Below, in pieces: positions 41,962 to 50,491 of a stretch of 64,000 nt of DNA (position 1 is the first letter of the stretch; the number at the start of each line of letters is the position of its first letter). A program made the translations under genes and the position numbers. The notes beneath the pieces were generated by a model. The model saw only the letters and a list, made by a program, of their open reading frames with translations. It was not told the DNA's origin and did not search any database. The stretch spans positions 62,001-126,000 of the forward strand of contig CBFIDK010000003.1 of NCBI GenBank assembly GCA_965661345.1, read 5' to 3'. Source of the stretch: GCA-2862585 sp965661345 (lineage in GTDB: Bacteria > Bacteroidota > Bacteroidia > Flavobacteriales > UBA7312).

Positions 41962-42791
41962 AAAAGGGCGTGTTCTACATGCTAGGCTCAACCCTAGCTT
42001 TTGCCCTTATGCAGATATGCGTAAAGTATTTGCCACACATTCCAGCACATGAGCTCATCCTTTTTCGTTCCATTATATCCATTGTATTGAGTGTTGCCAT
42101 GCTCCAAAAATTGGGCATTCCCCTTTTAGGAAACAATAAAAAGGTACTGTTGATGCGGGGAATTTTTGGCACCACCGCCCTACTCATGTTTTTCTACACC
42201 ATACAAAATATCCCTCTAGCCAGTGCCGTAACCATACAATACCTTTCACCCATTTTTACAGCCCTATTTGCGGCCATCTTCCTCAAGGAAAAGATGCAAA
42301 TAAAGCAATGGCTGTACTTTGGCATTTCATTTGCTGGGGTAGCACTGATTAAAGGCTTTGACGAACGCATCTCTTTGACCTTTATGCTCATAGGCATTTG
42401 CTCGGCCATGTTTTCTGGAATGGCATACACCTGCATCCGCCACCTAAAAGATACCGAACACCCTGTGGTGGTGGTCTTGTACTTCCCTTTGGTTGCCATA
42501 CCCATTATGACGGTATTATCGTATTTGAACTGGGTAACACCCCAAGGCACCGACTGGCTGTACCTCTTACTCATGGGACTGTTTACCCAAATTGCCCAAA
42601 TACTTATGACTAAAGGAATTCAAAGCGGTATTGCCAACAAGATGATAAGCCTTAAATACGTGGGTACCATTTACGCCTTAGCGATCGGCTACCTGCTGTT
42701 TGGGGAAAGTTACGGACTGTTAAGCCTATTGGGTATTGTAATGGTGATTGCTGGAGTAGTGCTGAATTTGTGGAAAAAAAGGGTAAAGTAG
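41958..42791 (+). CDS. EamA-family drug/metabolite transporter
   Basis: A 277-residue inner-membrane protein with ten predicted helices in two EamA repeats. Typical segments: ELILFRSIISIVLSVAML, ASAVTIQYLSPIFTALFAAI and the second-repeat YVGTIYALAIGYLLFGESYG. The substrate is unknown. GTG 41958 gives a 4-bp overlap with the meaB stop and a normal N terminus; the next ATG is seven codons in. Confidence 0.88.
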   Translation: MKKGVFYMLGSTLAFALMQICVKYLPHIPAHELILFRSIISIVLSVAMLQKLGIPLLGNNKKVLLMRGIFGTTALLMFFYTIQNIPLASAVTIQYLSPIFTALFAAIFLKEKMQIKQWLYFGISFAGVALIKGFDERISLTFMLIGICSAMFSGMAYTCIRHLKDTEHPVVVVLYFPLVAIPIMTVLSYLNWVTPQGTDWLYLLLMGLFTQIAQILMTKGIQSGIANKMISLKYVGTIYALAIGYLLFGESYGLLSLLGIVMVIAGVVLNLWKKRVK

Positions 42792-42847
42792 GACGAGCAA
42801 AATAAGTGTGCTGGCTGGAGTTAATAGAAAATTCCTATCTTTAAGGC

Positions 42848-43516
42848 ATGCAATTGTCGCCCGATATTTTTTCGTTTTTTAAAGAACTAGAACAAAACAA
42901 CAATCGTGAGTGGTTTGAGGCGCATAAGCCAAAATTTAAGGCGCTTGAAACCTCTGTAAAACAGTTTGGCACAGCACTTAATGACCAACTCAATACCCAC
43001 GATAGTATAGAACGCTTTAAGCTCTTTCGCATTTACCGCGATGTACGCTTTTCTAAAGATAAAACACCTTTCAAAACGCATTTTGGACTTAACTGGCACC
43101 GTACTAAACCCGAATTACGTGGGGGCTATTACCTGCACCTAAGCCCTAATGATATTTTTCTAGCCTGTGGCTTTTGGGACCCTAAACCTGACGACCTTAA
43201 GCGTATACGCCAAGAACTGGCACTTGATGGCGATGAATTCATCGAACTCATTAACGCTCCTAAATTTAAAAATACCTGGGGTGAACTACAAGGCGATAGG
43301 GTAAAAACGGCACCAAAGGGTTTTGCCAAAGATCATCCGCAAATAGACCTATTGCGCTTTAAGCAACACCTCTTTACTGTACGCTTTACACAAGCCCAAG
43401 CCACCGCTCCCGACTTTTTGCACCGCTTGGACAATGCCCTACAAGCCGTACGCCCTTTTGTGGACTACATGAGCGCCGTACTGACCACCAATGCCGATGG
43501 GGAATCATTGCTTTAG
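42848..43516 (+). CDS. DUF2461 family protein
   Basis: A 222-residue protein of the DUF2461 (TIGR02453) family: FKELEQNNNREWFEAHKPKF at the N terminus, FRIYRDVRFSKDKTPFKTHF, GGYYLHLSPNDIFLACGFW and FTVRFTQAQATAPDFLHRLD. Function unestablished. A near-match to the -7 consensus (TATCTTTA, 42836-42843) ends 4 nt before the ATG. The base composition here is clearly richer in G+C than in the next genes. Confidence 0.88.
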   Translation: MQLSPDIFSFFKELEQNNNREWFEAHKPKFKALETSVKQFGTALNDQLNTHDSIERFKLFRIYRDVRFSKDKTPFKTHFGLNWHRTKPELRGGYYLHLSPNDIFLACGFWDPKPDDLKRIRQELALDGDEFIELINAPKFKNTWGELQGDRVKTAPKGFAKDHPQIDLLRFKQHLFTVRFTQAQATAPDFLHRLDNALQAVRPFVDYMSAVLTTNADGESLL

Positions 43517-43536
43517 GAAATATTTACAAATAGTTT

Positions 43537-43561
43537 TAGCACGAGCATAATGCTCGTGCTA
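43537..43561. repeat. 25-base near-perfect palindrome between convergent genes
   Basis: An 11-bp perfect stem (TAGCACGAGCA / TGCTCGTGCTA) with a 3-nt loop TAA, between the 3' ends of the DUF2461 gene and the HsdR_N gene. No T tract follows on either strand. Only one copy was noticed in the window. It may be a bidirectional hairpin or a REP-like element. Confidence 0.6.
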
Positions 43562-43574
43562 GCAGTAGATGATT

Positions 43575-44630
43575 CTATTTAATTAATAAATTGTTGTAGT
43601 AATGGATTTTATCGATTATTTGTTTTTCAAATAGATATATATCATCAATAGATTCAATTATATGTCTAGTTTCCTTTTTATCATTATCAAACAATCCAAT
43701 ATATTTAGTTTTAGTATCAAGGTAAAATCTACATATTGGTTTTCTCGTATTATTTTCAAATAGAACTCCAAAATAAGACTGAGTGTCTTTGTGTGATATT
43801 TTATCAATTGAAACAACTCTTCTAGAAATAGCAATAACTATTCTAAATGCGTCTAATTCTTCATCAGTCGTAACTATTTTACTTTCTTCTACAGCTTCCT
43901 CAATTATTTCCTCTTCAGCTTCCTTAGTTATTGCACTTTGAAGTCTGGAATTAACTTTTTCATTAATAAACTGATTTATTCCTTTTGGTACTAAATCCAT
44001 GAATTCTGAAACTATCTTTTTAGTTTTTACGCCACTTACTATTCTTGATGCAAAAAACTTAGCAAAATCTTCAGAAGTTTCTTCCAATTCATTTTTAAAT
44101 ACATTTTTAACTTCGTTAATATATTTTAATGCGCTAGCATTGATAGTAATCTTATTCTCATCAAAATTAGATTTATGAAACTTGAGTAATTCATTGAATT
44201 GAGAATCTCTCATATTATTAATTGAAAATGAGAAAAAAGGTTTATCGTCCATAATGTTTGGCTTAACCAAATCAGTATAAAAACGGTACTCATAACCATT
44301 TGTTAATACACCAAACTTAGACTTAGAAACACCATAATACCGATGTAATTGAGATGTATGAATACTTAAATCTTCCCTCCAATGCTTACATTCAAAAATA
44401 ATACTGGGTTGTCCATTCATCATTACTGCATAATCGACTTTTTCTCCTTTTTTTAAACCAACATCAGCAATGTATTCTGGTACAACCTCAAGAGGGCTAA
44501 AAACATCATAGCCTAAGGCAGATATAAAAGGTAATACAAAAGCTGTTTTTGTCGCTTCTTCAGTACCTATTTGTTCTTTTAACTCATCAAATTTTTGAGA
44601 TAATGATTCGATTTTCGATTTAATTTCCAT
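43575..44630 (-). CDS. orphan type I restriction HsdR N-terminal-type nuclease
   Basis: A 351-residue protein with an HsdR_N_2-like domain at residues ~1-150: the PD-(D/E)XK residues are visible in GEKVDYAVMMNGQPSIIFECKHW, and TSQLHRYYGVSKSKFGVLTNGY matches the domain. The C-terminal ~200 residues are helical and acidic (EEEIIEEAVEESK), then beta-rich. No helicase motor and no hsdM/hsdS gene is near, so it is not a normal type I enzyme. Very AT-rich. A role in defence or DNA turnover is inference. Confidence 0.75.
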   Translation of the reverse strand: MEIKSKIESLSQKFDELKEQIGTEEATKTAFVLPFISALGYDVFSPLEVVPEYIADVGLKKGEKVDYAVMMNGQPSIIFECKHWREDLSIHTSQLHRYYGVSKSKFGVLTNGYEYRFYTDLVKPNIMDDKPFFSFSINNMRDSQFNELLKFHKSNFDENKITINASALKYINEVKNVFKNELEETSEDFAKFFASRIVSGVKTKKIVSEFMDLVPKGINQFINEKVNSRLQSAITKEAEEEIIEEAVEESKIVTTDEELDAFRIVIAISRRVVSIDKISHKDTQSYFGVLFENNTRKPICRFYLDTKTKYIGLFDNDKKETRHIIESIDDIYLFEKQIIDKIHYYNNLLIK

Positions 44631-44667
44631 TGATTTCTTTTTTAAATTTTAATATTCCTAAGTGATA

Positions 44668-44683
44668 AGGGCTATCTAAAATG
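44668..44683 (-). repeat. shared upstream 16-nt element, copy 1
   Basis: On the minus strand CATTTTAGATAGCCCT, 37 nt before the HsdR_N ATG. Differs at one base from copy 2 at 45048-45063. Confidence 0.5.
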
Positions 44684-44710
44684 AAGATGTTAAAGTCTTG
44701 TGAAATTAAT

Positions 44711-45013
44711 TTACATGGCTGCAACCCCTAAAATGGCTCCAAATACAAATAGTAGTAATATTATTCCAATAAGTGAAATTACTAAACCAGCAACTGCCAT
44801 TCCTTTTGGCTTTTTAAAAATACCAACAGAAGATAAAATAAGTCCTAAAAGCCATACTATCCAACCTAAAACTGGAACCCATCCAAGGAATAAGCCAATT
44901 AAAGCTAAAATTAAACCAGCAGTCCCAATGCTATTAGATTTTTTTTCTTGCTGATTAATGATAATCGTTTGTGCTGAGCTGTTTTGTTCTTCAGTTTGTA
45001 ATTCTTCTGACAT
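44711..45013 (-). CDS. small membrane protein (DUF4190-like)
   Basis: A 100-residue protein: polar Gln/Glu-rich N terminus, then two long hydrophobic segments joined by a short basic turn (IGTAGLILALIGLFLGWVP, then FKKPKGMAVAGLVISLIGII). The glycine-rich helices resemble DUF4190 proteins. The start at ATG 45013 is the first good one; an upstream non-ATG start adds no pattern. A 16-nt element upstream is shared with the HsdR_N gene. Confidence 0.65.
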   Translation of the reverse strand: MSEELQTEEQNSSAQTIIINQQEKKSNSIGTAGLILALIGLFLGWVPVLGWIVWLLGLILSSVGIFKKPKGMAVAGLVISLIGIILLLFVFGAILGVAAM

Positions 45014-45047
45014 AATTCTAATATTTATATTAATAACAATTTTATCG

Positions 45048-45063
45048 AGGGCTATCAAAAATG
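45048..45063 (-). repeat. shared upstream 16-nt element, copy 2
   Basis: On the minus strand CATTTTTGATAGCCCT, 34 nt before the ATG of the small membrane protein. Differs at one base from copy 1. Confidence 0.5.
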
Positions 45064-45092
45064 TAACTTAAGGTTTTGTAGTGTTTTTTGGT

Positions 45093-45518
45093 TTATTGGG
45101 CTATTACATATTCTTTAGTCGTTTTTGTCCGTTTGGCTATGCGTTCTTTCAGTTCTTCCAAATCACTTGAATACTCATAATCCATCAAGTGGGGGTTGTT
45201 GGGGTTAAGGTTATTTTTAAGATTGAAATAGATAATTTTTAAATGTTTGGTATAAGCTGGCATAATGGTACAGCCCAAGTATATTATTTCTGGGCTTTTC
45301 TTTAAATGGTTTTCTAGATAGCGTTTGCAAGGTTTGTAATGGGGAAACTTAATCACTCTAAATTCTATACAGTAACTTTCATATCCAAAATCGTGGGCAT
45401 AAAAGCTTGGGCAATCCCTCCAAAACCACCACCACTTTTTTATTTGTACCCAATACTCTTCTTTACTTTTTCCAAGAGCATCGGTGGTGATACTCTTTTT
45501 AATTCTAAATTTTTCCAT
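45093..45518 (-). CDS. hypothetical protein
   Basis: A 141-residue soluble protein with no signal peptide or membrane segment. A tryptophan/aromatic-rich stretch (WVQIKKWWWFWRDCPSFYAH) and several cysteines are visible; the C terminus is charged (DLEELKERIAKRTKTTKEYV). I do not recognise the family. It shares orientation with the two genes downstream. Confidence 0.55.
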   Translation of the reverse strand: MEKFRIKKSITTDALGKSKEEYWVQIKKWWWFWRDCPSFYAHDFGYESYCIEFRVIKFPHYKPCKRYLENHLKKSPEIIYLGCTIMPAYTKHLKIIYFNLKNNLNPNNPHLMDYEYSSDLEELKERIAKRTKTTKEYVIAQ

Positions 45519-45565
45519 TACGCTTTACTCAAAAAAACTCTTTATTCACCTTAAAAGGCAGTTGT

Positions 45566-46273
45566 TTACTCTATCCCAAACTTGACAAAAACCGAGGCTT
45601 TAAGTTTTATCTTTTGGAATTGTATATCGGTATTATCCAAAGCTTCTTTATCTTCGATCAGTCCGACAAACTGTTGTAAACTGGCTCTGGCTTTTTGTCT
45701 AAAATTACTATTTACATTATCATATATGCCTGCATTTTTTTCATATACCTGTAGGGCTTTTCCCGTGCGTTGGCCTATAGCATTAAGTAAATAATCTGCC
45801 TTTTCTTTAGCCGTTTTAATGGCGTTGATGCGTACATCTTTTTTGAAAGTATGTATTTTTGAATGGTTGACCTCTGAAATGTAAGCGTCTTGTATATTGA
45901 GCAAATCGAGTTGTTCAAAAATTTTACCAACCATATAGGCGTCTTTAGCTTTTAAGCGGTATTGCCTCTGACTCACTGTTTTTTTATTCATCCATCTAAT
46001 GGGAATATAATCCGCATGAGCATTCGAAAACTCCAAATCCTCTAAGCTTAAACCAATGGCTTTTAAAGCATTTTTCAGAGCCTCTTCTTGCTCTTCTACC
46101 GTCCGATGGTTTCCATTATTCCGTTCTCGAATAGTAATGGCAATGTATATTTCATCTGGAATGACTTCCATTTCGGCAGTGCCAGTAACTTCAATAAAAG
46201 GGGGTTGATTGTCTTGCCCAAATGCACATAAAATACAAGTGAGAAATAATAAGGAAAGCAGTGTGTTTTTCAT
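45566..46273 (-). CDS. SIMPL (DUF541) domain secreted protein
   Basis: A 235-residue exported protein: signal peptide (LLSLLFLTCILCAFGQ), then the SIMPL domain with FIEVTGTAEMEVIPDEIYIA at its start and DVRINAIKTAKEKADYLLNA near residue 155, ending in KLKASVFVKFGIE. SIMPL proteins are periplasmic or outer-membrane linked, with no settled function. A possible promoter lies at 46366-46373, which would give a long leader with a hairpin. Confidence 0.88.
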   Translation of the reverse strand: MKNTLLSLLFLTCILCAFGQDNQPPFIEVTGTAEMEVIPDEIYIAITIRERNNGNHRTVEEQEEALKNALKAIGLSLEDLEFSNAHADYIPIRWMNKKTVSQRQYRLKAKDAYMVGKIFEQLDLLNIQDAYISEVNHSKIHTFKKDVRINAIKTAKEKADYLLNAIGQRTGKALQVYEKNAGIYDNVNSNFRQKARASLQQFVGLIEDKEALDNTDIQFQKIKLKASVFVKFGIE

Positions 46274-46295
46274 AGTTCTTTTATGTTATTAAATA

Positions 46296-46320
46296 AATAA
46301 CCCACACTGTACGCATGGGT
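46296..46320 (-). terminator. possible terminator hairpin of the HAD gene
   Basis: TAACCCA / TGGGTTA stem (7 bp) with an 11-nt loop; on the minus strand the sequence after it is TTTATTTAA. Lies between the HAD gene and the SIMPL gene, inside the leader if the promoter at 46366-46373 is used. Confidence 0.5.
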
Positions 46321-46365
46321 TACTTCATAAAAAAACTTATCTCGGTTAAGATGGGATAGCCTAGA

Positions 46366-46373
46366 CCCAAATA
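46366..46373 (-). promoter_or_regulatory. possible -7 promoter box of the SIMPL gene
   Basis: TATATTTG on the minus strand, 92 nt before the SIMPL ATG. Confidence 0.4.
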
Positions 46374-46382
46374 TAGTGTTTT

Positions 46383-47030
46383 TTAGGAAAACGGAAATTC
46401 CTTTTTTATCAAAATTTCTAATTCCTGACAATTGTCTACTGTAAACAGTGGTGGGTAGTGGCTAAAGTCGCCATGCCCCCAATGTACGCCAACGGTAGCC
46501 ATACCGTGCTTATTGGCTCCTATTATGTCGTATTTGGTATCGCCAATCATTAGGCAATCTTTGGCTTCGAGGGAATACTGTTCCAATATGTAAGCAATAA
46601 TTTCGGCTTTGTCGCTTCGGCTGTTGTCCATATTACAGCCTACTATTTCAACAAATAAATCGTCCAGTTGGTGGTCTTTGAGAATCTCTTTGGCAAAAAG
46701 TGTAGGTTTGGAAGTGGCTACAAATAAAGTATAGCCTTGGTCTTTCAGTTGCTTTAGCAATTCATCGACATAGGGAAATAGGGCGTTTTGGTGAATGCCA
46801 GTCTTTGCATAGTAAGCTCTAAAATAGCCTACTGCCTCAAGGGCTTGAGCATAAGATAGTCCCAACTTTTCTTGAAAAGAATCCATAATGGGTGGGCCTA
46901 TAAACTGATGAAGCTCCTCATTGCTGGGTAGCACTACTCCCATCGTATCGGCTGCGTAGCGTATAGAATTCAGAATGCCTTCTTTGGGCTCTATAATGGT
47001 GCCGTCAAGGTCAAATAAAAGGTGCTTCAT
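46383..47030 (-). CDS. HAD-superfamily phosphatase (phosphoglycolate phosphatase-like)
   Basis: A 215-residue HAD hydrolase. Motif I is LLFDLDGTIIEPKEGILNS with the Asp nucleophile, motif II is FVATSKPTLFAKEIL, motif III the Lys in SRSDKAEI and motif IV CLMIGDTKYDIIGANKH. A helical cap lies at residues ~15-80. This is the Gph/PpaX type; the substrate could be 2-phosphoglycolate or pyrophosphate but cannot be told from sequence. Confidence 0.88.
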   Translation of the reverse strand: MKHLLFDLDGTIIEPKEGILNSIRYAADTMGVVLPSNEELHQFIGPPIMDSFQEKLGLSYAQALEAVGYFRAYYAKTGIHQNALFPYVDELLKQLKDQGYTLFVATSKPTLFAKEILKDHQLDDLFVEIVGCNMDNSRSDKAEIIAYILEQYSLEAKDCLMIGDTKYDIIGANKHGMATVGVHWGHGDFSHYPPLFTVDNCQELEILIKKEFPFS

Positions 47031-47056
47031 TTAAAATTTTGTTAAGGCTAACAGTA

Positions 47057-49108
47057 TTAATTGGCCGTAATTTCAAACTCCGTACGCCTATTATTAGCTC
47101 TTCCTTCCTTAGTATTATTGGTGTCAACTGGTCGGCTAGCGCCATAGCCTTTGGCAGTTACTCGATCGCCATCTACCGCTCTAGATACCAAATACTGACG
47201 TACGGCTTCTGCTCTTCTCTGAGAAAGGGTTTCATTGGCCGCTTTGCCGCCTACGTTATCGGTATGTCCGGAAAGCTCAATTTTTAGACTTGGCACATCG
47301 TTCATCAGCTGAATGAGTCGGTCTAGCTCGGGATAAGAATCTATTTTTACCTCCGATCTTCCGGTATCGAAAAAGACGTTTCTTAGGGCAATTTTACTAC
47401 CAATGTCAATGTTTTTCAGTTCAATGTCTTTATTGATCATATTGTATGCCGAGCCTTTGGGTAAATTGAAGTTTTCGGAATGAAATAAGTAGCCTTCGGC
47501 CTCTACCGAAATACCATAATTTAATCCTGAAGGTAAAGATAGTAAGAACTTACCTGTGGCACTGTTGGAACGCATCACGGCATATACTTCTCCTGTGGAG
47601 TTATCAAAAATCTTAATCTCCGCTTCTACTGGGTCTTGCAACAGACCGTCTAGAATTCGTCCTTTGAATACGGTAAGGCTATTGGCTACCGTAACCTCAA
47701 CCGTTTCGGGAGTGTAGGTATCTTCTATGGGTGAGGCGATACTTGCAATGAGGTTATCCTCGGAAGCTACTGTTGGTTTTTTGGGCTCACCCCAAAAGGT
47801 GGCACAATAAATGTCCATTCCCCCTGCTCCACCGTCTCTGTTGGAAGCAAAATAGGCATACTTACCGTTGGCAGAAATGCTAAAATACAATTCGTCAAAG
47901 GGTGTGTTTATAGGATATCCCATGTTAATGGGTTTGCCCCACAGACCGAGTTCTTCATCTCTATAGGAAACAAAAACATCATAGCCGCCAATTGAGGAAT
48001 GCCCTTGAGAACAGAAATACATGGTATTGCCGTCTGGCGCCATATAGACCGAACCTTCTTGGAAACCGGTATTGATTTCCTGTCCAGCACTTTGAGATTG
48101 CCCCCAAAACTTTTCTTCCATGTCTTTCTTCCCACTGAAATTAATGTTTTGATCGCCACCAAATCCGCCATCACTTACAAAATATACTTTAATGTCCTGT
48201 GGGTCATAAGAAGCAAAGGTTTCATTGCCCTCAACGTTTACCACTTTAGACATTTTGAGCTTTGGCTCTCCCCAGTTTTTGCCGTTTAGTTTGGATTCGT
48301 AAATATCGCTTTGTCCATCGGTATCTTTGAACAGCAGGAGTCGCTGACCGTCATAGGCCAAACTAGACGACACGTCATCACCATCGGTATTAAGACTGTT
48401 TACAGAGGATAATCGCACCCACTTTCTTCTGTTTCTCTCGGCGGTATAAATGTCAAAATTGCCTGTTTTGTTACTGTTGAAAATAATATCAGACCCATCG
48501 GCAGTAATGCTTGGGGCTATCTCGTCTTGTTGAGAATTTAGCTCTTTAACATTATCTACCCAAACCCTCGTTTTAATACCAAAAATTTCGGCACCGCTTT
48601 TACATTCCTTGATGTGCTTGCGGTTCAGCCTCTTATAGACTTCTAGCTTCTTTGGGTTTTCTAATGTTCCGTATTTTTTAAAGGCTTTTTCTGCTTCTTC
48701 AAAATCGCGTTCCAACTGATAGGCTTTTCCTAATAAAAAATATAAAAATGGATCGGCATCTTCACCTGCCAATTCCAACGACTTTTTCAAGTATGGCATG
48801 GCTAGGTATGGCGTGTTGGTGTAGAGGTAAGCGTGCCCTACTTTTCTGTTCAAATCCGAATTATTTGGATTGAAGTCTTGTGCTGATAAATAATAACTCA
48901 AGGCTTCTTCAAATTCTTCAAAAGCATTAACCATAGCTAATACTTTTTGCTCTCCTTTTTCTAGAAAAATATCGCCCTGTTCGATATTGTTTTTAGCCAG
49001 TTCAAAGCCGTCTTTATCGTCTTTAAAATTCCCTTTTTTGAAAGCTACATCTTGTGCGAATACGCTCAAACTAAGTGCCAGTGCTAGTAGTGTTGTTATC
49101 TGTCTCAT
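47057..49108 (-). CDS. PorE-like OmpA-family protein (TPR, PD40 propeller, CRD, OmpA domain)
   Basis: A 683-residue protein with the domain order of T9SS protein PorE: signal peptide (ITTLLALALSLSVFA), TPR repeats (~60-160), WD40-like PD40 propeller (~180-440; repeated ITADGSDIIFNSNKTGNFDI, ISANGKYAYFASNRDGGAGG), a carboxypeptidase regulatory-like domain (~475-560) and a C-terminal OmpA domain binding peptidoglycan (IELSGHTDNVGG, LSQRRAEAVRQYL, KGYGASRPV, NNRRTEFEI). Such proteins anchor outer-membrane machinery to the wall. Several paralogues exist per genome, so 'PorE' itself is not certain. Starts 1 nt after the TPR gene. Confidence 0.82.
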   Translation of the reverse strand: MRQITTLLALALSLSVFAQDVAFKKGNFKDDKDGFELAKNNIEQGDIFLEKGEQKVLAMVNAFEEFEEALSYYLSAQDFNPNNSDLNRKVGHAYLYTNTPYLAMPYLKKSLELAGEDADPFLYFLLGKAYQLERDFEEAEKAFKKYGTLENPKKLEVYKRLNRKHIKECKSGAEIFGIKTRVWVDNVKELNSQQDEIAPSITADGSDIIFNSNKTGNFDIYTAERNRRKWVRLSSVNSLNTDGDDVSSSLAYDGQRLLLFKDTDGQSDIYESKLNGKNWGEPKLKMSKVVNVEGNETFASYDPQDIKVYFVSDGGFGGDQNINFSGKKDMEEKFWGQSQSAGQEINTGFQEGSVYMAPDGNTMYFCSQGHSSIGGYDVFVSYRDEELGLWGKPINMGYPINTPFDELYFSISANGKYAYFASNRDGGAGGMDIYCATFWGEPKKPTVASEDNLIASIASPIEDTYTPETVEVTVANSLTVFKGRILDGLLQDPVEAEIKIFDNSTGEVYAVMRSNSATGKFLLSLPSGLNYGISVEAEGYLFHSENFNLPKGSAYNMINKDIELKNIDIGSKIALRNVFFDTGRSEVKIDSYPELDRLIQLMNDVPSLKIELSGHTDNVGGKAANETLSQRRAEAVRQYLVSRAVDGDRVTAKGYGASRPVDTNNTKEGRANNRRTEFEITAN

Positions 49109-49109
49109 C

Positions 49110-50207
49110 TTATTCGCAGTTATTGATGTAATATTCTTTTCCTTTTTCCATGCCTAAGTCGTAGGCTTTTTGCCAATCATCGCAAGCACCGTCTACATTT
49201 CTTAGCATCTCACGGGTAATCCCTCTGTTAAGTAGTGCCGTGGCATTGTTTGGCTGTAACTTTACGGCCATTTCTAAATCGGCCAGTGCGCCCGTATAAT
49301 TTTCTTTCATGTGATAGATAGCCGCTCTATTGCACAAGGCCATAGCATACTCTGAATTTATCTCTATGGCTTTCTTAAAGTCTTTGAGTGCCATGTCAAA
49401 ATTTTCTGTTTCAAAATACACCGTTCCTCTGTTGTTGTAAGCCATTTCATAATTGGCATCGGCAGAGATTGCTTTTGTATAATATTCAATGGCTTTTTCT
49501 CTATTTCCAGACTTGCGGTAAGCACTTGCCAAATTGTTGTAAATAAACGCCTGAGCATCGCTTTGTGCTGCTTTTAGATAATCGGCAATGGCTTTGTCGT
49601 AATCTTCTAACGCTCTGTAGCAACTCCCTCTATCGTTGAGGGCGTAAGCGTAATTTGGGTTTATACTTATGGCTTGAGAATAGGCTGCAATGGCTTGCTG
49701 ATAGTCTTTGTCCACATAAAAAATGACTCCTTTGTTATATGCGGCTTCTGCCCATGTCGGATCAGCAGATAACAGACGGTCATAGGCCGTAATGGCTTTA
49801 TCGCTCTCTTTGTTTTCATCGTAAGATTTAGCTTGCTGAAAAAGAGCGTCAAAATTTGTTTGGTCTAGTACAAAGGCTTGCTCCAAAGTGCTAATCGCCT
49901 CTGCATATTGTTTGTTTTCTTTCTGGGCTAAACCTTTGTTATAGTAGGCATCGCTATTGCTGGAATCCAAAGCGATGACCTCATCAAACAAACTTATGGA
50001 TTTGCTAAAGTTGGATTCTGCAAATGCCGTTGAGGCTGCATTGTAAGTTTCTTGAATTTGTTGCATTAGCGCATTGCTCGTGTTAATGGCGGCAATGGAA
50101 TCTCTAAATTGCACCTCTTCTTGGGTAAGAGTAGAATCGGCTTGTTCTTGCGCATGGACTGTAAATACCATTAAAAACAGAGCCGCTAACATCAGGTAGT
50201 GTCTCAT
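49110..50207 (-). CDS. secreted tetratricopeptide-repeat protein
   Basis: A 365-residue exported protein: signal peptide (MLAALFLMVFTVHA) and about nine TPR units from residue ~50 to 345 (for example YNKGVIFYVDKDYQQAIAAY and YNNRGTVYFETENFDMALKD). The end, GACDDWQKAYDLG...INNCE, is common to Bacteroidota TPR proteins. It forms an operon with the PorE-like gene 1 nt downstream and probably scaffolds it in the periplasm (inference). Confidence 0.88.
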   Translation of the reverse strand: MRHYLMLAALFLMVFTVHAQEQADSTLTQEEVQFRDSIAAINTSNALMQQIQETYNAASTAFAESNFSKSISLFDEVIALDSSNSDAYYNKGLAQKENKQYAEAISTLEQAFVLDQTNFDALFQQAKSYDENKESDKAITAYDRLLSADPTWAEAAYNKGVIFYVDKDYQQAIAAYSQAISINPNYAYALNDRGSCYRALEDYDKAIADYLKAAQSDAQAFIYNNLASAYRKSGNREKAIEYYTKAISADANYEMAYNNRGTVYFETENFDMALKDFKKAIEINSEYAMALCNRAAIYHMKENYTGALADLEMAVKLQPNNATALLNRGITREMLRNVDGACDDWQKAYDLGMEKGKEYYINNCE

Positions 50208-50281
50208 TATTATTTTTTCTTAAATATAGAAATAGTGGCTTTAATAAAATTTAAAATTTGCGTAAAGTTTTTTACAAATTA

Positions 50282-50491
50282 TCAACTGGACCAACTGGCC
50301 GATGATAAGCGAATTTTTACATCCTCTTCAGCACTAATTTTAAGGGATTTGTATTCCGTACCGTTTACTTCATTGTAAGACCTGTGAGCACTATCGCAAT
50401 AGGGCATTTTAGCACTTAGTCCACAAGTACAAATGCTGTAACGTTTGTCTTTTTTTAATTCTATTTCAATCTCTTTAGTCGACTCATTCAT
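50282..50491 (-). CDS. CDGSH-type iron-sulfur protein
   Basis: A 69-residue protein with the 2Fe-2S CDGSH pattern CTCGLSAKMPYCDSAHRSY: three Cys and one His ligand in the right spacing (CxC-x9-C-x3-H). The usual Gly after CD is Ser here. It may carry a redox-active 2Fe-2S cluster. Start overlaps the end of the SGNH gene by 8 bp, so both share a transcript. Confidence 0.87.
   Translation of the reverse strand: MNESTKEIEIELKKDKRYSICTCGLSAKMPYCDSAHRSYNEVNGTEYKSLKISAEEDVKIRLSSASWSS

Noticed and set aside
42194..42574. Antisense open frame across the EamA transporter gene (126 codons)
   Set aside because: Shadow frame in the GC-richer stretch; the sense protein is clearly conserved.
43575..44630. 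Complete type I restriction-modification system
   Set aside because: Only an HsdR N-terminal-type domain is present; there are no helicase motifs, methylase or specificity gene within reach.
45093..45105. Third copy of the shared upstream element (the ATAGCCC part)
   Set aside because: It lies inside the last codons of the 45093-45518 gene and matches over only seven bases.
50252..50260. Promoter box before the CDGSH/TPR interval (TAAAATTTG)
   Set aside because: It has one extra base relative to TAnnTTTG and points away from any gene start.
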